The notes: a model not told the origin generated them from the letters alone. Positions 7,487 through 14,764 are shown, numbered from the stretch's first letter. The stretch: 64,000 nucleotides of DNA from Cladopsammia gracilis (GCA_022457155.1 JAJGOT010000205.1:517001-581000); one strand, 5' to 3'. A program made the numbers and translations.

Positions 7487-7741
7487 ATGGTCCACCCCCT
7501 GGTCGTACAATCGCGACCCCGGCATCTGACGGGAAGGGGACGGTATAAAAGTCCCGTCCAACGCGGGGGTTGGATCTCGTCGGACGTGGCACCTCCCCCG
7601 GGATATTGGTTCACTCGACGACTACGTCAACGCGGAGGTTGGATCTCGTCGGACATCGCGCCTCCACCGGGGTATCGGTTCGCCAGATACATAAAAAGGG
7701 TCCACGTGCGTCCACGGCAACGCAAACGTCCACGTCCCTGA
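7487..7741 (+). CDS. Basic protein with two PPxY motifs (84 aa)
   Basis: The start is the ATG at 7487 in a good context (ACCACCATGG). The protein holds two near-identical repeats, RGGWISSDVAPPPGY and RGGWISSDIAPPPGY (about residues 22-60), each containing PPGY, a PPxY motif. The C-terminus is Arg/Lys-rich. PPxY motifs bind WW domains of NEDD4-family ubiquitin ligases; adenovirus protein VI uses one in transport, so a similar role is plausible. The MCP TATA box lies within this gene. Confidence 0.65.
   Translation: MVHPLVVQSRPRHLTGRGRYKSPVQRGGWISSDVAPPPGYWFTRRLRQRGGWISSDIAPPPGYRFARYIKRVHVRPRQRKRPRP
7544..7698 (+). promoter_or_regulatory. Candidate TATA boxes for the MCP gene
   Basis: ATAAAAAG at 7691-7698 is 52 nt before the MCP ATG, the spacing seen for other genes of the element. 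A perfect TATAAAA at 7544-7550 lies further upstream inside the PPxY gene and could be a second promoter. Confidence 0.5.
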
Positions 7742-7749
7742 ACGCAACC

Positions 7750-9126
7750 ATGTCGTTGGAATTGTTTACGATTCCCACGGCCGACATTGCTCGGCAGGGG
7801 TATCGGATGGTCAAGTACAGTCCATCCACCACGGGCATCCGACCCATCACCTTCACGGTGCAAGCATTGGACGATTTTTGCGATTTGGATCGAAGTTATT
7901 TGGAACTGGAACTGCGTTTGCATTCGGCTTCCACCAACGGCCTGGTGGCGGACGCGAATGCCGCCTCGGACGCCGACGACACCCGATTCCTGTACGCGGT
8001 CAACAACATTGCGCATTCCATCTTCAAACAAATGAACCTGCGCTTCAATGGAGCTCTCATGAGCGAACAGACGGACACGTACGCGTACAAGGCATTCCTA
8101 GAAACCATCTTGAATTTTAATAGAGAGGAAGGAGAGACCTTGCTGGCCGCGCAAGGGTGGGTGAATCAATTGGATGTCGTCCCTCGGATCCAAGCCACCG
8201 GCCAAAACGACGACATCCCCACCACGGCCGGATGGTTGCACAATTCGGTGCAAGCCCTGAAAACGGCCTCCGTGCGATTTCGCGGCAACCAGACCGTGAC
8301 GTTCCTGATCAAGCCGCACCTGGAAGCCTTTCACACGGGACGTCTTCTCACCCCGGGCGTAGAAATGGTCTTGGAACTGTTTTGCCATGCCCCCGATTTT
8401 TTCACGTTTGGCACCAAGACGAGTGGCACGGGGGTGAAACGGATGGTGACGTTGAACCACGAGGATCTGAAAGTGACCCTGCATCTGTGCCGAGTGAGTT
8501 TGAATCCCACGGTGTACAGCGCGTTGCAAACCGATCGAAAAAGCAAGAGACAGACGGCCAAGTACCCGGTGGTGAGAAGCGAGATCCGGTCCTTTTCGTT
8601 TGACGGACGGACCACCAAATTCACGGAAGATAACGTGTTTGTGGGAAAAGTGCCCGATCGGATGATCGTGGCGTTGGTGGACAGTCGAGCGTTTAACGGC
8701 GATGTGGAATGGTATCCATTTGCTTTTCAAAAATTTGGGGTGACCCGCATCAAGCAAGTGGTGGATGGCGAAGAATACCCGTACCCCACCCTGGAATTGA
8801 ATGGAAACGATAAGTTGAAAGATTTGAAGGGCTACCGTCGGTTCCTGGAAGCGTGTGGACGGTTGCAGCACCACGGTTCCTCCATGGTGAGACCGGAGGA
8901 TTGGGGGCAAGATGGACAATGCACGTTGTTCGCGTTCAACAATGTCCCCTCGGGCGTGGCGGACGACCCCGAGTACCGAAACCCGAAACAAGCTGGCAAT
9001 TTGCGCGTGGAAATTGATTTCCAGGTTGCTCTGAATACCAATATCACCGTGTTGGTCTGGGGCGAGTTTGAAAATCTATTTGAAGTGGATGGCAACGGCG
9101 CTGTCTTGTATAACCTGCACCGTTAG
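7750..9126 (+). CDS. Major capsid protein (double jelly-roll hexon, 458 aa)
   Basis: The ATG at 7750 (ACCATGTCG) is chosen over upstream in-frame starts because those overlap the PPxY gene and precede the TATA box. The protein is beta-rich with features typical of adintovirus hexons: an N-terminal GYRMVKYSPSTTGIRPITF segment, FLYAVNNIAHSIFKQMNLRFNG, a long DTYAYKAFLETILNF stretch, and late QVALNTNITVLVWGEFEN. Length fits the family. It forms the icosahedral capsid shell. The frame is intact. Confidence 0.85.
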   Translation: MSLELFTIPTADIARQGYRMVKYSPSTTGIRPITFTVQALDDFCDLDRSYLELELRLHSASTNGLVADANAASDADDTRFLYAVNNIAHSIFKQMNLRFNGALMSEQTDTYAYKAFLETILNFNREEGETLLAAQGWVNQLDVVPRIQATGQNDDIPTTAGWLHNSVQALKTASVRFRGNQTVTFLIKPHLEAFHTGRLLTPGVEMVLELFCHAPDFFTFGTKTSGTGVKRMVTLNHEDLKVTLHLCRVSLNPTVYSALQTDRKSKRQTAKYPVVRSEIRSFSFDGRTTKFTEDNVFVGKVPDRMIVALVDSRAFNGDVEWYPFAFQKFGVTRIKQVVDGEEYPYPTLELNGNDKLKDLKGYRRFLEACGRLQHHGSSMVRPEDWGQDGQCTLFAFNNVPSGVADDPEYRNPKQAGNLRVEIDFQVALNTNITVLVWGEFENLFEVDGNGAVLYNLHR

Positions 9127-9153
9127 CTGAAGAAAACAAGAAAAGAAAGAAGC

Positions 9154-9717
9154 ATGGAATTTGTAGCGCTGAGCGATACCGTGTTACGCTACCTGGCCAG
9201 GGACGACGACACCTTGAAACGCGTGTTTTGGGACGTGGTCCCGTCGGACGGATTGCCGCAACCTCCCACCGTGACGACCCGGGCAGGCTACATCGTGAAC
9301 ACGGATCCGACGGGGGAACCGGGCAAACATTGGCTGGCCGTGTGGACCGAACCGGGACGAGGTTGCGAAGTCTTTGACAGTTACGGGCTGCCCTTGACCA
9401 CATACCCGGCCCCGGGCATGCACGAATGGTTGGCGCAATGGCCCACGGTATTTCGAAGCGGCGTCACCCTACAAGCCCTCCGGAGTCAAACCTGCGGACA
9501 TTACGCTTTGTTGTTTCTCAAAGCGCGAGTACGAGGGGTCTCGTTTGAAGAGTTTTTGGCCGACTTTTCGCCGCACGACCTGGTATCCAACGACGCCAAA
9601 GTGGCGCAACGAGTCAAAGCCTTGATCCAGGAAGAACTGAGCGAAGTGGACAATGCCGTTCCCAATCGTCAATGCAGCGTGAGCTTTCAAGAGAACAAGG
9701 AACATTTCCACGTGTAA
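9154..9717 (+). CDS. Adenovirus-type cysteine protease (187 aa)
   Basis: This is the maturation protease (C5/adenain fold). The catalytic triad is visible: H59 (GKHWLAVW), D75 (EVFDSYG) and C114 (QTCGHYALLF), with Gln112 suited to the oxyanion hole. It cleaves capsid precursors in the immature particle. The C-terminus ends FQENKEHFHV. The gene follows the MCP by 27 nt without its own strong TATA box, so it may share that transcript. The frame is intact. Confidence 0.9.
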   Translation: MEFVALSDTVLRYLARDDDTLKRVFWDVVPSDGLPQPPTVTTRAGYIVNTDPTGEPGKHWLAVWTEPGRGCEVFDSYGLPLTTYPAPGMHEWLAQWPTVFRSGVTLQALRSQTCGHYALLFLKARVRGVSFEEFLADFSPHDLVSNDAKVAQRVKALIQEELSEVDNAVPNRQCSVSFQENKEHFHV

Positions 9718-9879
9718 AACAGAGGAAAGAAAAAAAAGAAAACAGTTGTTGTTGTTATTATTGTTATGGTTGTTGTTGTTGTTAAAAAATAAAACAAGTG
9801 GTTGAAAAAAAAAAAGTGTTTCCGGTGCAATTTTTAATAATTTAAATAGATAAAAAAACAGACCCATTTGACGGCGAAT
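9718..9879 (+). terminator. TTG-rich spacer with poly(A) signal
   Basis: An interrupted (TTG)n tract (about 9745-9783) is followed by AATAAA at 9788-9793 and AT-rich sequence up to the tRNA gene. It marks the end of the MCP/protease transcript. Confidence 0.55.
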
Positions 9880-9951
9880 GCTTTGATGGTCTAGTGGTAA
9901 AGACGCTGCGTTGTGGCCGCAGAGACCCAGGTTCGAATCCTGGTCATTGCA
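9880..9951 (+). tRNA. tRNA-His (anticodon GTG)
   Basis: A full 72-nt cloverleaf can be drawn. The D-arm is GTCT/AGAC with box A TGGTCTAGTGG. The anticodon stem is CTGCG/CGCAG around TTGTGGC (anticodon GTG). The T-arm is CCAGG/CCTGG around TTCGAAT (box B). The acceptor GCTTTGA pairs with TCATTGC except for two T-T mismatches at pairs 3 and 4. The anticodon arm resembles that of animal tRNA-His. A T-run at 9960-9968 would stop Pol III. It lies between the protease and a basic-protein gene, inside the viral block. The mismatches may mean decay or a non-translational role. Confidence 0.75.
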
Positions 9952-9959
9952 TCTCTTTC

Positions 9960-9968
9960 TTTTTTTTT
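9960..9968 (+). terminator. Pol III terminator of tRNA-His
   Basis: Nine consecutive T, eight bases after the tRNA 3' end. Confidence 0.65.
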
Positions 9969-9971
9969 CAT

Positions 9972-9980
9972 CATAAAAAG
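9972..9980 (+). promoter_or_regulatory. TATA-like box of the 10021 gene
   Basis: CATAAAAAG 41 nt before the ATG at 10021, directly after the tRNA terminator. Confidence 0.5.
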
Positions 9981-10020
9981 AGCCATCCCTGGCTGGGGAG
10001 GGAAAATCATTCGAGACGAC

Positions 10021-10311
10021 ATGCCGCAAGGGATTCGAACCAAACGACAAAGACGACGACGACGACGCACCACCCGAGGGTATACGGGTAAATCGGGACC
10101 CAATCCCTCCTTTTTGACGGTGTTGGGAAAACGCGGGCAGATGGGCGAGACCTTGCGACGTAAACGAGAGCAGACGGGCGGGATCTTCACCGTATTAGCC
10201 TCGGCGGCCAAACTGGGGTACCAACTGGGAAAAATGAACTCTTACAAAAGGATGGGCGTGACGGGTGCCGCGGGTCATTATCGCGGTCGACGCAAACCGT
10301 GGGAAGTGTGA
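10021..10311 (+). CDS. Basic DNA-binding/core-like protein (96 aa)
   Basis: The start is the first ATG after the TATA-like box. The N-terminus is very basic (RTKRQRRRRRRTTRGY), then RKREQTGGIFTVLASAAKLGYQLGK and a Gly/Arg C-terminus. The QTGG-I-F-hydrophobic arrangement recalls small adenovirus-like core precursors with a protease site before a hydrophobic segment. The function is inferred from composition only. Confidence 0.6.
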   Translation: MPQGIRTKRQRRRRRRTTRGYTGKSGPNPSFLTVLGKRGQMGETLRRKREQTGGIFTVLASAAKLGYQLGKMNSYKRMGVTGAAGHYRGRRKPWEV

Positions 10312-10327
10312 AGAAAAAAAACCAACC

Positions 10328-10594
10328 ATGATCACCAGACAAGATGCGCAACACGTGATTCAATGCCTGAGAGAATTGGAATGGGGAGAAATTCTATGCC
10401 ATCCCGAGGATGTCTTGTGGAATCGATGGGATTATCGTCAGTATCGTCGATTGCGTGTACTGGCCGAACGAAGTGACTGGGATGCCCTAGTGACCGCGCT
10501 TCAAACTTGCGGAGAAACCCGCGTCAGGGAATGCGTGGCAACCTCGATAAAACAACGCACCCCTCGATGGTACGATCACTACCTAGCACGATGA
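10328..10594 (+). CDS. Unknown small protein (88 aa) upstream of packaging ATPase
   Basis: The ATG at 10328 (ACCATGATC) opens an 88-aa frame rich in Trp, Arg and acidic residues (LRELEWGEILCHPEDVLWNRWDY begins it in part). I do not recognise a family. Its stop TGA overlaps the ATPase ATG (ATGA at 10591-10594), which supports it as a real gene in a coupled pair. Confidence 0.55.
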   Translation: MITRQDAQHVIQCLRELEWGEILCHPEDVLWNRWDYRQYRRLRVLAERSDWDALVTALQTCGETRVRECVATSIKQRTPRWYDHYLAR

Positions 10595-11223
10595 TTCGTA
10601 TGCCGAGTAGCGTCATGGTCGGCGGCCCCTCGGGATGCGGCAAAACCCAATTGTTGGACGACCTGTTGACGGAACAACGCGCGTTTCAACGGACCCCGGC
10701 TCGGATCGTGTACTGTTACGGGGTGTGGCAACCCCGCTTTGTTGGCATGAAGAAGAAAGGCGTTCGATTTCATCAAGGCATCCCGACCCCCTCTCACTTG
10801 GGACAATGGTTCGAGGGTCGAGGGGGCGATATTTTGGTGTTGGACGATCTCATGGAAGAAGGGGGCAACGACAAGCGCGTGTTGGATTTATTCACCAAAG
10901 ATTCCCATCATCGCAACATCACGGTGTTTTATTTGACGCAAGATTTGTTTCCGCCCGGTAAATTTGCCAAGACCATCAACCGAAATGCGCATTATGTCAT
11001 CGCCTTCAAGAATCCGCGCGATCGTACGGGCATGCGAAATTTGGCGTTGCAAGCGTTCCCGGACCAATGGCAGGGGGTGATGGACGTGTTCAACCTCTGC
11101 ACGCAGAATCCCTTTGGCTATTTAATGTTGGATCTCCACCCGGCGTCCGACGATCGGTTTCGGTTGTGGACGAATCTGCGCGAACGAGAAGCGCCTTCGG
11201 TGGTCTTTGAAGAAACGGCATGA
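10591..11223 (+). CDS. FtsK/HerA-type genome-packaging ATPase (210 aa)
   Basis: Walker A is GGPSGCGKT (residues 11-19) and Walker B ILVLDDL (81-87). TVFYLTQDLF (about 113-122) fits the sensor strand with its polar residue. This layout is that of the A32-like packaging ATPases of Polintons/adintoviruses, which pump DNA into capsids. Start and stop overlap both neighbours as ATGA. The frame is intact. Confidence 0.9.
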   Translation: MIRMPSSVMVGGPSGCGKTQLLDDLLTEQRAFQRTPARIVYCYGVWQPRFVGMKKKGVRFHQGIPTPSHLGQWFEGRGGDILVLDDLMEEGGNDKRVLDLFTKDSHHRNITVFYLTQDLFPPGKFAKTINRNAHYVIAFKNPRDRTGMRNLALQAFPDQWQGVMDVFNLCTQNPFGYLMLDLHPASDDRFRLWTNLREREAPSVVFEETA

Positions 11224-12078
11224 GTCGTGAAAGTTCACCCTCCCCGCAACTCATTCGCGATGCACGAGAGAGCGACGACGCCCTGCTGGATCCGGAATAC
11301 CTGGAACAGATGGAACGAGTTTTGGCCACACTGTCGCCGGCCGGAGTAGGCACGAGCCCCCAACCCGTCGCCACGGCGCGTCCGGCGGGAGTGGGGGTGT
11401 CGACCTCCTTTTCGTCCCCTCGAGACCTGAACCCGACCGAGTTGTTGCAAGAATTGGGATTGGCGGTATCCCCGCCACGTCGTGCCGCCGCCTCCTCCTC
11501 CTCTTCCTTGTTTCGGTCTCCGTCGCCGTCCCTGCCACCCACTCCGTCCGGATCCGTCTCTGGCACGAGAAGGAATTTGGTCATGCATCGGATCCTCAAC
11601 GCGCCCATGACGAAAGAGGAAGAAACGCGATTGCGGCAACAATACAGTATCACGGACGACGATTTGGAGAGGTACATGGCCACCCTCCCCCCGTACGACG
11701 ACGCAGGCTCCCCCGCGTCACCTGCCACCACCGCCCCCACCCACGACCGTCTCGGCCGCCACCAGGACGGCAGCAGGCGCTCCCGGCGGACCGGGAGGGT
11801 CCCCTTCCTCCTCCTCGTCGTCATCGCCCTCTCCGCCTCGTTCCCCTCGCGGACGTGGCGGACGACCCAGAGGACGTCGGGGTCCCGGCCCGACCAATCG
11901 ACGCAATCAAGAGGAGATGCGTCGACAAATGGATCTGTTGGCGGAAGATGCCAGACAGCAAGCTCGCAACCGTCGCATACGCAATATCACGCATACCAAT
12001 ACCGTGACCACGGTGTACGAAGACAACGGCGAAGCGCCCACCGTACGACGGACCTCCTCCCGCATCACCAATCCATAA
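11220..12078 (+). pseudogene. Ser/Pro- and Arg-rich structural-like protein with a frame change
   Basis: The ATG at 11220 overlaps the ATPase stop (ATGA). The first frame gives an acidic, Ser/Pro-rich protein to about 11700 (ITDDDLERYMATLPPYDD). Beyond that, this frame turns into improbable sequence, while the +1 frame gives a Gly/Arg/Pro stretch and a convincing C-terminus (NRRNQEEMRRQMDLLAED, VTTVYEDNGEAPTVRR) ending at 12078 in a TATA-like box. The shift lies somewhere in the C-rich tract about 11690-11740. A homopolymer indel, real decay or programmed shifting are all possible. The family is unrecognised; the position suggests a minor virion protein. Confidence 0.55.
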
Positions 12079-12082
12079 AAAA
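12074..12082 (+). promoter_or_regulatory. TATA-like box containing the stop of the preceding frame
   Basis: CATAAAAAA with TAA (12076-12078) as stop; the next ATG is at 12143. Confidence 0.45.
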
Positions 12083-12142
12083 AAGAGGGAGACAGAAAAA
12101 ACATAGACACACACCCACACTTTGGTGCAGACAGTGATCGCC

Positions 12143-12442
12143 ATGGTTCGAGGCAACGGGATGCGTCGACGCACGACTCCCCGCATCCGACGACGACGGC
12201 GTGGAAGGTCCCACTACCAACAGCAACGGGGAGGAAATCTCCTTCCCGTGTTATTTCGCGACTTGCAACGGACCTTTGGGAAAAAAACCGTGGGCACTTT
12301 GGCCAAAGGCGCCTCCAAAGAAGCGCAAGCCTTGGCGTTGGCTAAAGGCAGTGTCGCCGTGGGCAAACAGATGAAACGAGCCTATCAACGGGCAAAACAA
12401 CGCATTCCGCCGGAACTACGTCGACAGATGCTCTTCCTATAA
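12143..12442 (+). CDS. Basic core-like protein, paralogue A (99 aa)
   Basis: The ATG at 12143 (GCCATGGTT) is in strong context. The N-terminus is Arg-rich (RRRTTPRIRRRRRGR), then QQQRGGNLLPVLF and KTVGTLAKGASKEAQALALAK, ending with basic amphipathic sequence. The VGxLAKxAxKE segment recurs in the next gene, so the two are probably tandem paralogues. A DNA-condensing or core role is inferred. The stop lies in a TATA box. Confidence 0.65.
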   Translation: MVRGNGMRRRTTPRIRRRRRGRSHYQQQRGGNLLPVLFRDLQRTFGKKTVGTLAKGASKEAQALALAKGSVAVGKQMKRAYQRAKQRIPPELRRQMLFL

Positions 12443-12444
12443 AA
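12438..12444 (+). promoter_or_regulatory. TATA box containing the stop of paralogue A
   Basis: TATAAAA with TAA (12440-12442) as stop; the next ATG is at 12488. Confidence 0.65.
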
Positions 12445-12487
12445 AAACGGAAAGGGGAACTTGCCCACGTCATTGTGGGACGACAGG

Positions 12488-12778
12488 ATGCCAAAACGAC
12501 GGGCCGTGAAAAGACGTCGACGGCGGCAGACCAGGGAGCTTCAACGCGGGGGTGGTTTGGAACAACTGATTCCCCCCATCCTGCGTGCAGTGAAATCGCT
12601 CATGGGAGGTCAATCCGTGGGAGCCTTGGCGAAAAAAGCCGCGAAAGAATTGGCCAAAGAAACCGTCAAGAGTGGGGCGCGAGGGGTGGCCCGTAAAATG
12701 TCCAGTACCGTGCGAGGTATCAAACGGAAAGCCACGCGGGCCGCGCAACGCGTCAAACGACGTCTGCCGGGACTATAA
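12488..12778 (+). CDS. Basic core-like protein, paralogue B (96 aa)
   Basis: The ATG at 12488 is the first after the TATA box at 12438. The protein begins MPKRRAVKRRRRRQ, has RGGGLEQLIPPIL then QSVGALAKKAAKELAKE, and a Lys/Arg-rich C-terminus ending RVKRRLPGL. It is similar in plan to the gene at 12143 (basic start, RGG, hydrophobic step, VGxLAKxAxKE). It is likely a virion core protein. Confidence 0.65.
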   Translation: MPKRRAVKRRRRRQTRELQRGGGLEQLIPPILRAVKSLMGGQSVGALAKKAAKELAKETVKSGARGVARKMSSTVRGIKRKATRAAQRVKRRLPGL

Positions 12779-12780
12779 AA
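12774..12780 (+). promoter_or_regulatory. TATA box containing the stop of paralogue B
   Basis: TATAAAA with TAA (12776-12778) as stop; the next ATG is at 12824. Confidence 0.65.
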
Positions 12781-12823
12781 AAACGACCGAGAGGGCTTGC
12801 CGTCGACACTTGGGACCTGGATC

Positions 12824-13045
12824 ATGCCGAAAGGAAAACGACGACAACGTGCCCTGCGCCGATACGGAGTCAAAACACGACGACGACCCCGTAGTCGTCA
12901 ACACGGAGGCGTGTTTCCTTTACTGGCCTTGGCCGTGCCCGCCTTGATCGCCGCGGGCAAAGCGGCCGCCTTGGGTGCAGCGGGAGGCGCGGCGGGGTTC
13001 GGGGCCAAAAAAGCCTTGGAAGCCGCAACGCGTAAACGGAGGTGA
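12824..13045 (+). CDS. pX/mu-like basic-hydrophobic core protein (73 aa)
   Basis: The start ATG at 12824 follows a TATA box by about 45 nt. A basic head (MPKGKRRQRALRRYG, RTRRRPRSRQ-like) joins HGGVFPLLALAVPALIAAG and an Ala/Gly-rich tail ending in RKRR. The order 'basic, GG, hydrophobic' matches the adenovirus mu/pX plan, in which the protease cuts near the GG. Assigned by resemblance only. Confidence 0.6.
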   Translation: MPKGKRRQRALRRYGVKTRRRPRSRQHGGVFPLLALAVPALIAAGKAAALGAAGGAAGFGAKKALEAATRKRR

Positions 13046-13082
13046 AAAACAAGAGAAGAGAGAGAGAAAACCCGTCGTCGAG

Positions 13083-13089
13083 TATAAAG
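13083..13089 (+). promoter_or_regulatory. TATA box of the 13133 operon-like gene run
   Basis: TATAAAG 50 nt upstream of the ATG at 13133. The first ATG, at 13098, opens only a 22-codon frame that overlaps the start of the main gene. Confidence 0.55.
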
Positions 13090-13132
13090 CGAGCACCATG
13101 CCTACGGACGGTGGTCGAACCGAGTGTGCGTC

Positions 13133-13456
13133 ATGCGTCGCATCCATCGTCAATTGCCCTTCTTGAAGAGTGTCTTGAAAGAAGCCGATCAGCATCGACG
13201 ACAAGAACGATTGCAATTAGCTAATGCGGATCAAATCAATGCCATCAGCGAATTGGCGATGAACACGTTACGGGGCACGGTCCCCCTCTCCCGCGCCAAT
13301 TATCGCGTGCTACTTCCCCACCGCCAGGCCTTGCGCGAGATGGCGAAAAAAAAGAATTCGATAAAAAGACGTCGAGAGACCATGCAATCGCAAACGGGGG
13401 CGGGTCTCTGGCGCGGGTTGAATTGCGTCTGCGAAAGAGCCCTCAAGTCGCGATGA
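13133..13456 (+). CDS. Conserved Polinton-type small protein (107 aa)
   Basis: The protein has LPFLKSVLKEADQHRR, ADQINAISELAMNTLRGTVP, then HRQALREMAKKKNSIKRRRE and QTGAGLW. The series LPxLK...AISExAxNxLxGxVPL...HRxxLRxxA recurs in small proteins beside Polinton/adintovirus capsid genes in invertebrate genomes; the function is not known to me. It starts at the second ATG after the TATA box, past a 22-codon upstream frame, which implies leaky scanning. Its stop overlaps the next ATG (ATGA, 13453-13456). Confidence 0.65.
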   Translation: MRRIHRQLPFLKSVLKEADQHRRQERLQLANADQINAISELAMNTLRGTVPLSRANYRVLLPHRQALREMAKKKNSIKRRRETMQSQTGAGLWRGLNCVCERALKSR

Positions 13457-13731
13457 ATCGCGTGTCGCACCTTATAAGAAGAACGGAACGACGGGAACAA
13501 GAACGTCAGGCCACCTTACAACGCGTGGTGGAGACCTTGTAAACTCGAAATCGAGACGTGGAGAGGCTCGAAAAAGAACTCGACACGCTTCGCGAGCGAT
13601 TGAGGCAAAAAGAGGACCACGTGGAGGTATTGTGTCAACATTTGCTGAATCTACGCGATCATCAACTCTGCTGCTACTGTCGAGTCTACGCCGACGTGTT
13701 GGGAGACGGAAGCGGCAAAGAATTAGCATGA
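13453..13731 (+). pseudogene. Coiled-coil protein gene with an in-frame TAA
   Basis: The ATG at 13453 overlaps the previous stop. After 29 codons an in-frame TAA (13540-13542) occurs. The same frame then continues as a clear heptad-rich coiled coil (VERLEKELDTLRERLRQKE) and a Cys-bearing end (LCCYCRVYADVL), to a TGA at 13729-13731 that overlaps the next ATG. Preservation of frame, coding character and both ATGA overlaps shows this is one gene with a single nonsense change, or a readthrough site. Function unknown. Confidence 0.65.
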
Positions 13732-14390
13732 GCGCGTTCCAGGCCCAAGCCGTCACCGACCCTCGACGGTTTCTTCAATTGCAAGAACAGTACAAGCAAC
13801 GGTTGATGGAAGACAGTCGATTGAATAAGGCGGCGACCTTGGCGGCCGAAGAAGACGTGTTGCTCAACTCCGACCTGGACCCGGGGCTCAAAGTCGCGTT
13901 GGCCAAACCCTTGGCGCGTCAAGTGCGCGTGTGGACCAAACGCGTGCGACAACCGGGTATGACGGCCCCGGGCACGGGGGTGGGGGCAACGGCGGCGGAG
14001 GAGGAGGATCTGGCCGAGGCGCCCATCTCCACCTTCCTCAAACACATGATAAAAGGACGCACCCCGTCCACACCCGCGCCAGGTCCAAAACCGGCCAAAC
14101 CGACGGGAACCCCGAAAAAGGTCAGCGTCAAGAAACTCACGACCCCGTCGGGCATTCCGAGACCCATCCGTCCGAGGCAACTTCCCTTTGACACGCCGGC
14201 GTCGGCACCCGGTCCATCGACGTCCTCCTCGTCTCTCAGCGGGACGTTGAAGAAACGAGCCAAACAGACGATAGGGAGTGTCGCGAAAAAAACCCAACAA
14301 GTGATCCGAGACAAAGCCAAGGCGGCCCTCGAAAAAAGAGCGAGAAGGGAATTGGAGAAACTCAAGACGAATTGGTTGGATTGGAAGTAA
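13728..14390 (+). CDS. Structural-like protein with coiled-coil ends (220 aa)
   Basis: The ATG at 13728 overlaps the preceding TGA. The N-terminal ~75 residues are helical and charged (FLQLQEQYKQRLMEDSRLNK, DLDPGLKVALAKPLARQVRV), the middle is Pro/Thr/Ser/Lys-rich linker, and the C-terminus (~180-220) is a long basic helix ending LKTNWLDWK. A similar plan is seen in Polinton genes of this position, which are probably minor virion proteins. The stop TAA shares its last A with the next ATG. Confidence 0.6.
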   Translation: MSAFQAQAVTDPRRFLQLQEQYKQRLMEDSRLNKAATLAAEEDVLLNSDLDPGLKVALAKPLARQVRVWTKRVRQPGMTAPGTGVGATAAEEEDLAEAPISTFLKHMIKGRTPSTPAPGPKPAKPTGTPKKVSVKKLTTPSGIPRPIRPRQLPFDTPASAPGPSTSSSSLSGTLKKRAKQTIGSVAKKTQQVIRDKAKAALEKRARRELEKLKTNWLDWK

Positions 14391-14764
14391 TGGGACGCGG
14401 TCAAACACCCAAACGAAAAAGGCAACGGGCTCCCCGCCGGCAAAGAGCCATTCGCGGAGGAAGTTTCGACCTTCAAAAGTTACTGGCCAAAACGGGGATC
14501 GAATTTCATTGGCCGGGGTATCAATACATGGGCCCCGGAACGCATCTCGCCAAACGCCTGAAACGAGGGGATCCCGGAAAAAATCGATTGGATCGATTGG
14601 CCAAGCAACACGACATCGATTACGGTCGTGCCAAGACGTTGCAGGACAAGTGGAAAGCGGACGAAAAAATGATCCGAGGGATTGCCAACCTGCCGGGAAA
14701 ACACACCCTGACGGAGAAGATTGTGAAAAAAATCATGCAAGTCAAGAAACGTTTAAAATTGTGA
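14390..14764 (+). CDS. Parvovirus-like phospholipase A2 domain protein (124 aa)
   Basis: After a basic head (KRKRQRAPRRQR), residues 43-51 read GYQYMGPGT, the calcium-binding loop, and 68-78 LDRLAKQHDIDY, the catalytic HD motif. This is the PLA2 family found in parvovirus VP1 unique regions and in some adintoviruses. It hydrolyses phospholipids, in viruses for leaving the endosome. His74, Asp75 and Tyr78 are present, so it may be active. It starts within the stop of the upstream gene (TAATG). Confidence 0.85.
   Translation: MGRGQTPKRKRQRAPRRQRAIRGGSFDLQKLLAKTGIEFHWPGYQYMGPGTHLAKRLKRGDPGKNRLDRLAKQHDIDYGRAKTLQDKWKADEKMIRGIANLPGKHTLTEKIVKKIMQVKKRLKL

Noticed and set aside
11718..11906. Minus-strand Gly/Arg/Glu-rich frame
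   Set aside because: Low-complexity complement of the Ser/Pro/Arg tract of the plus-strand gene.
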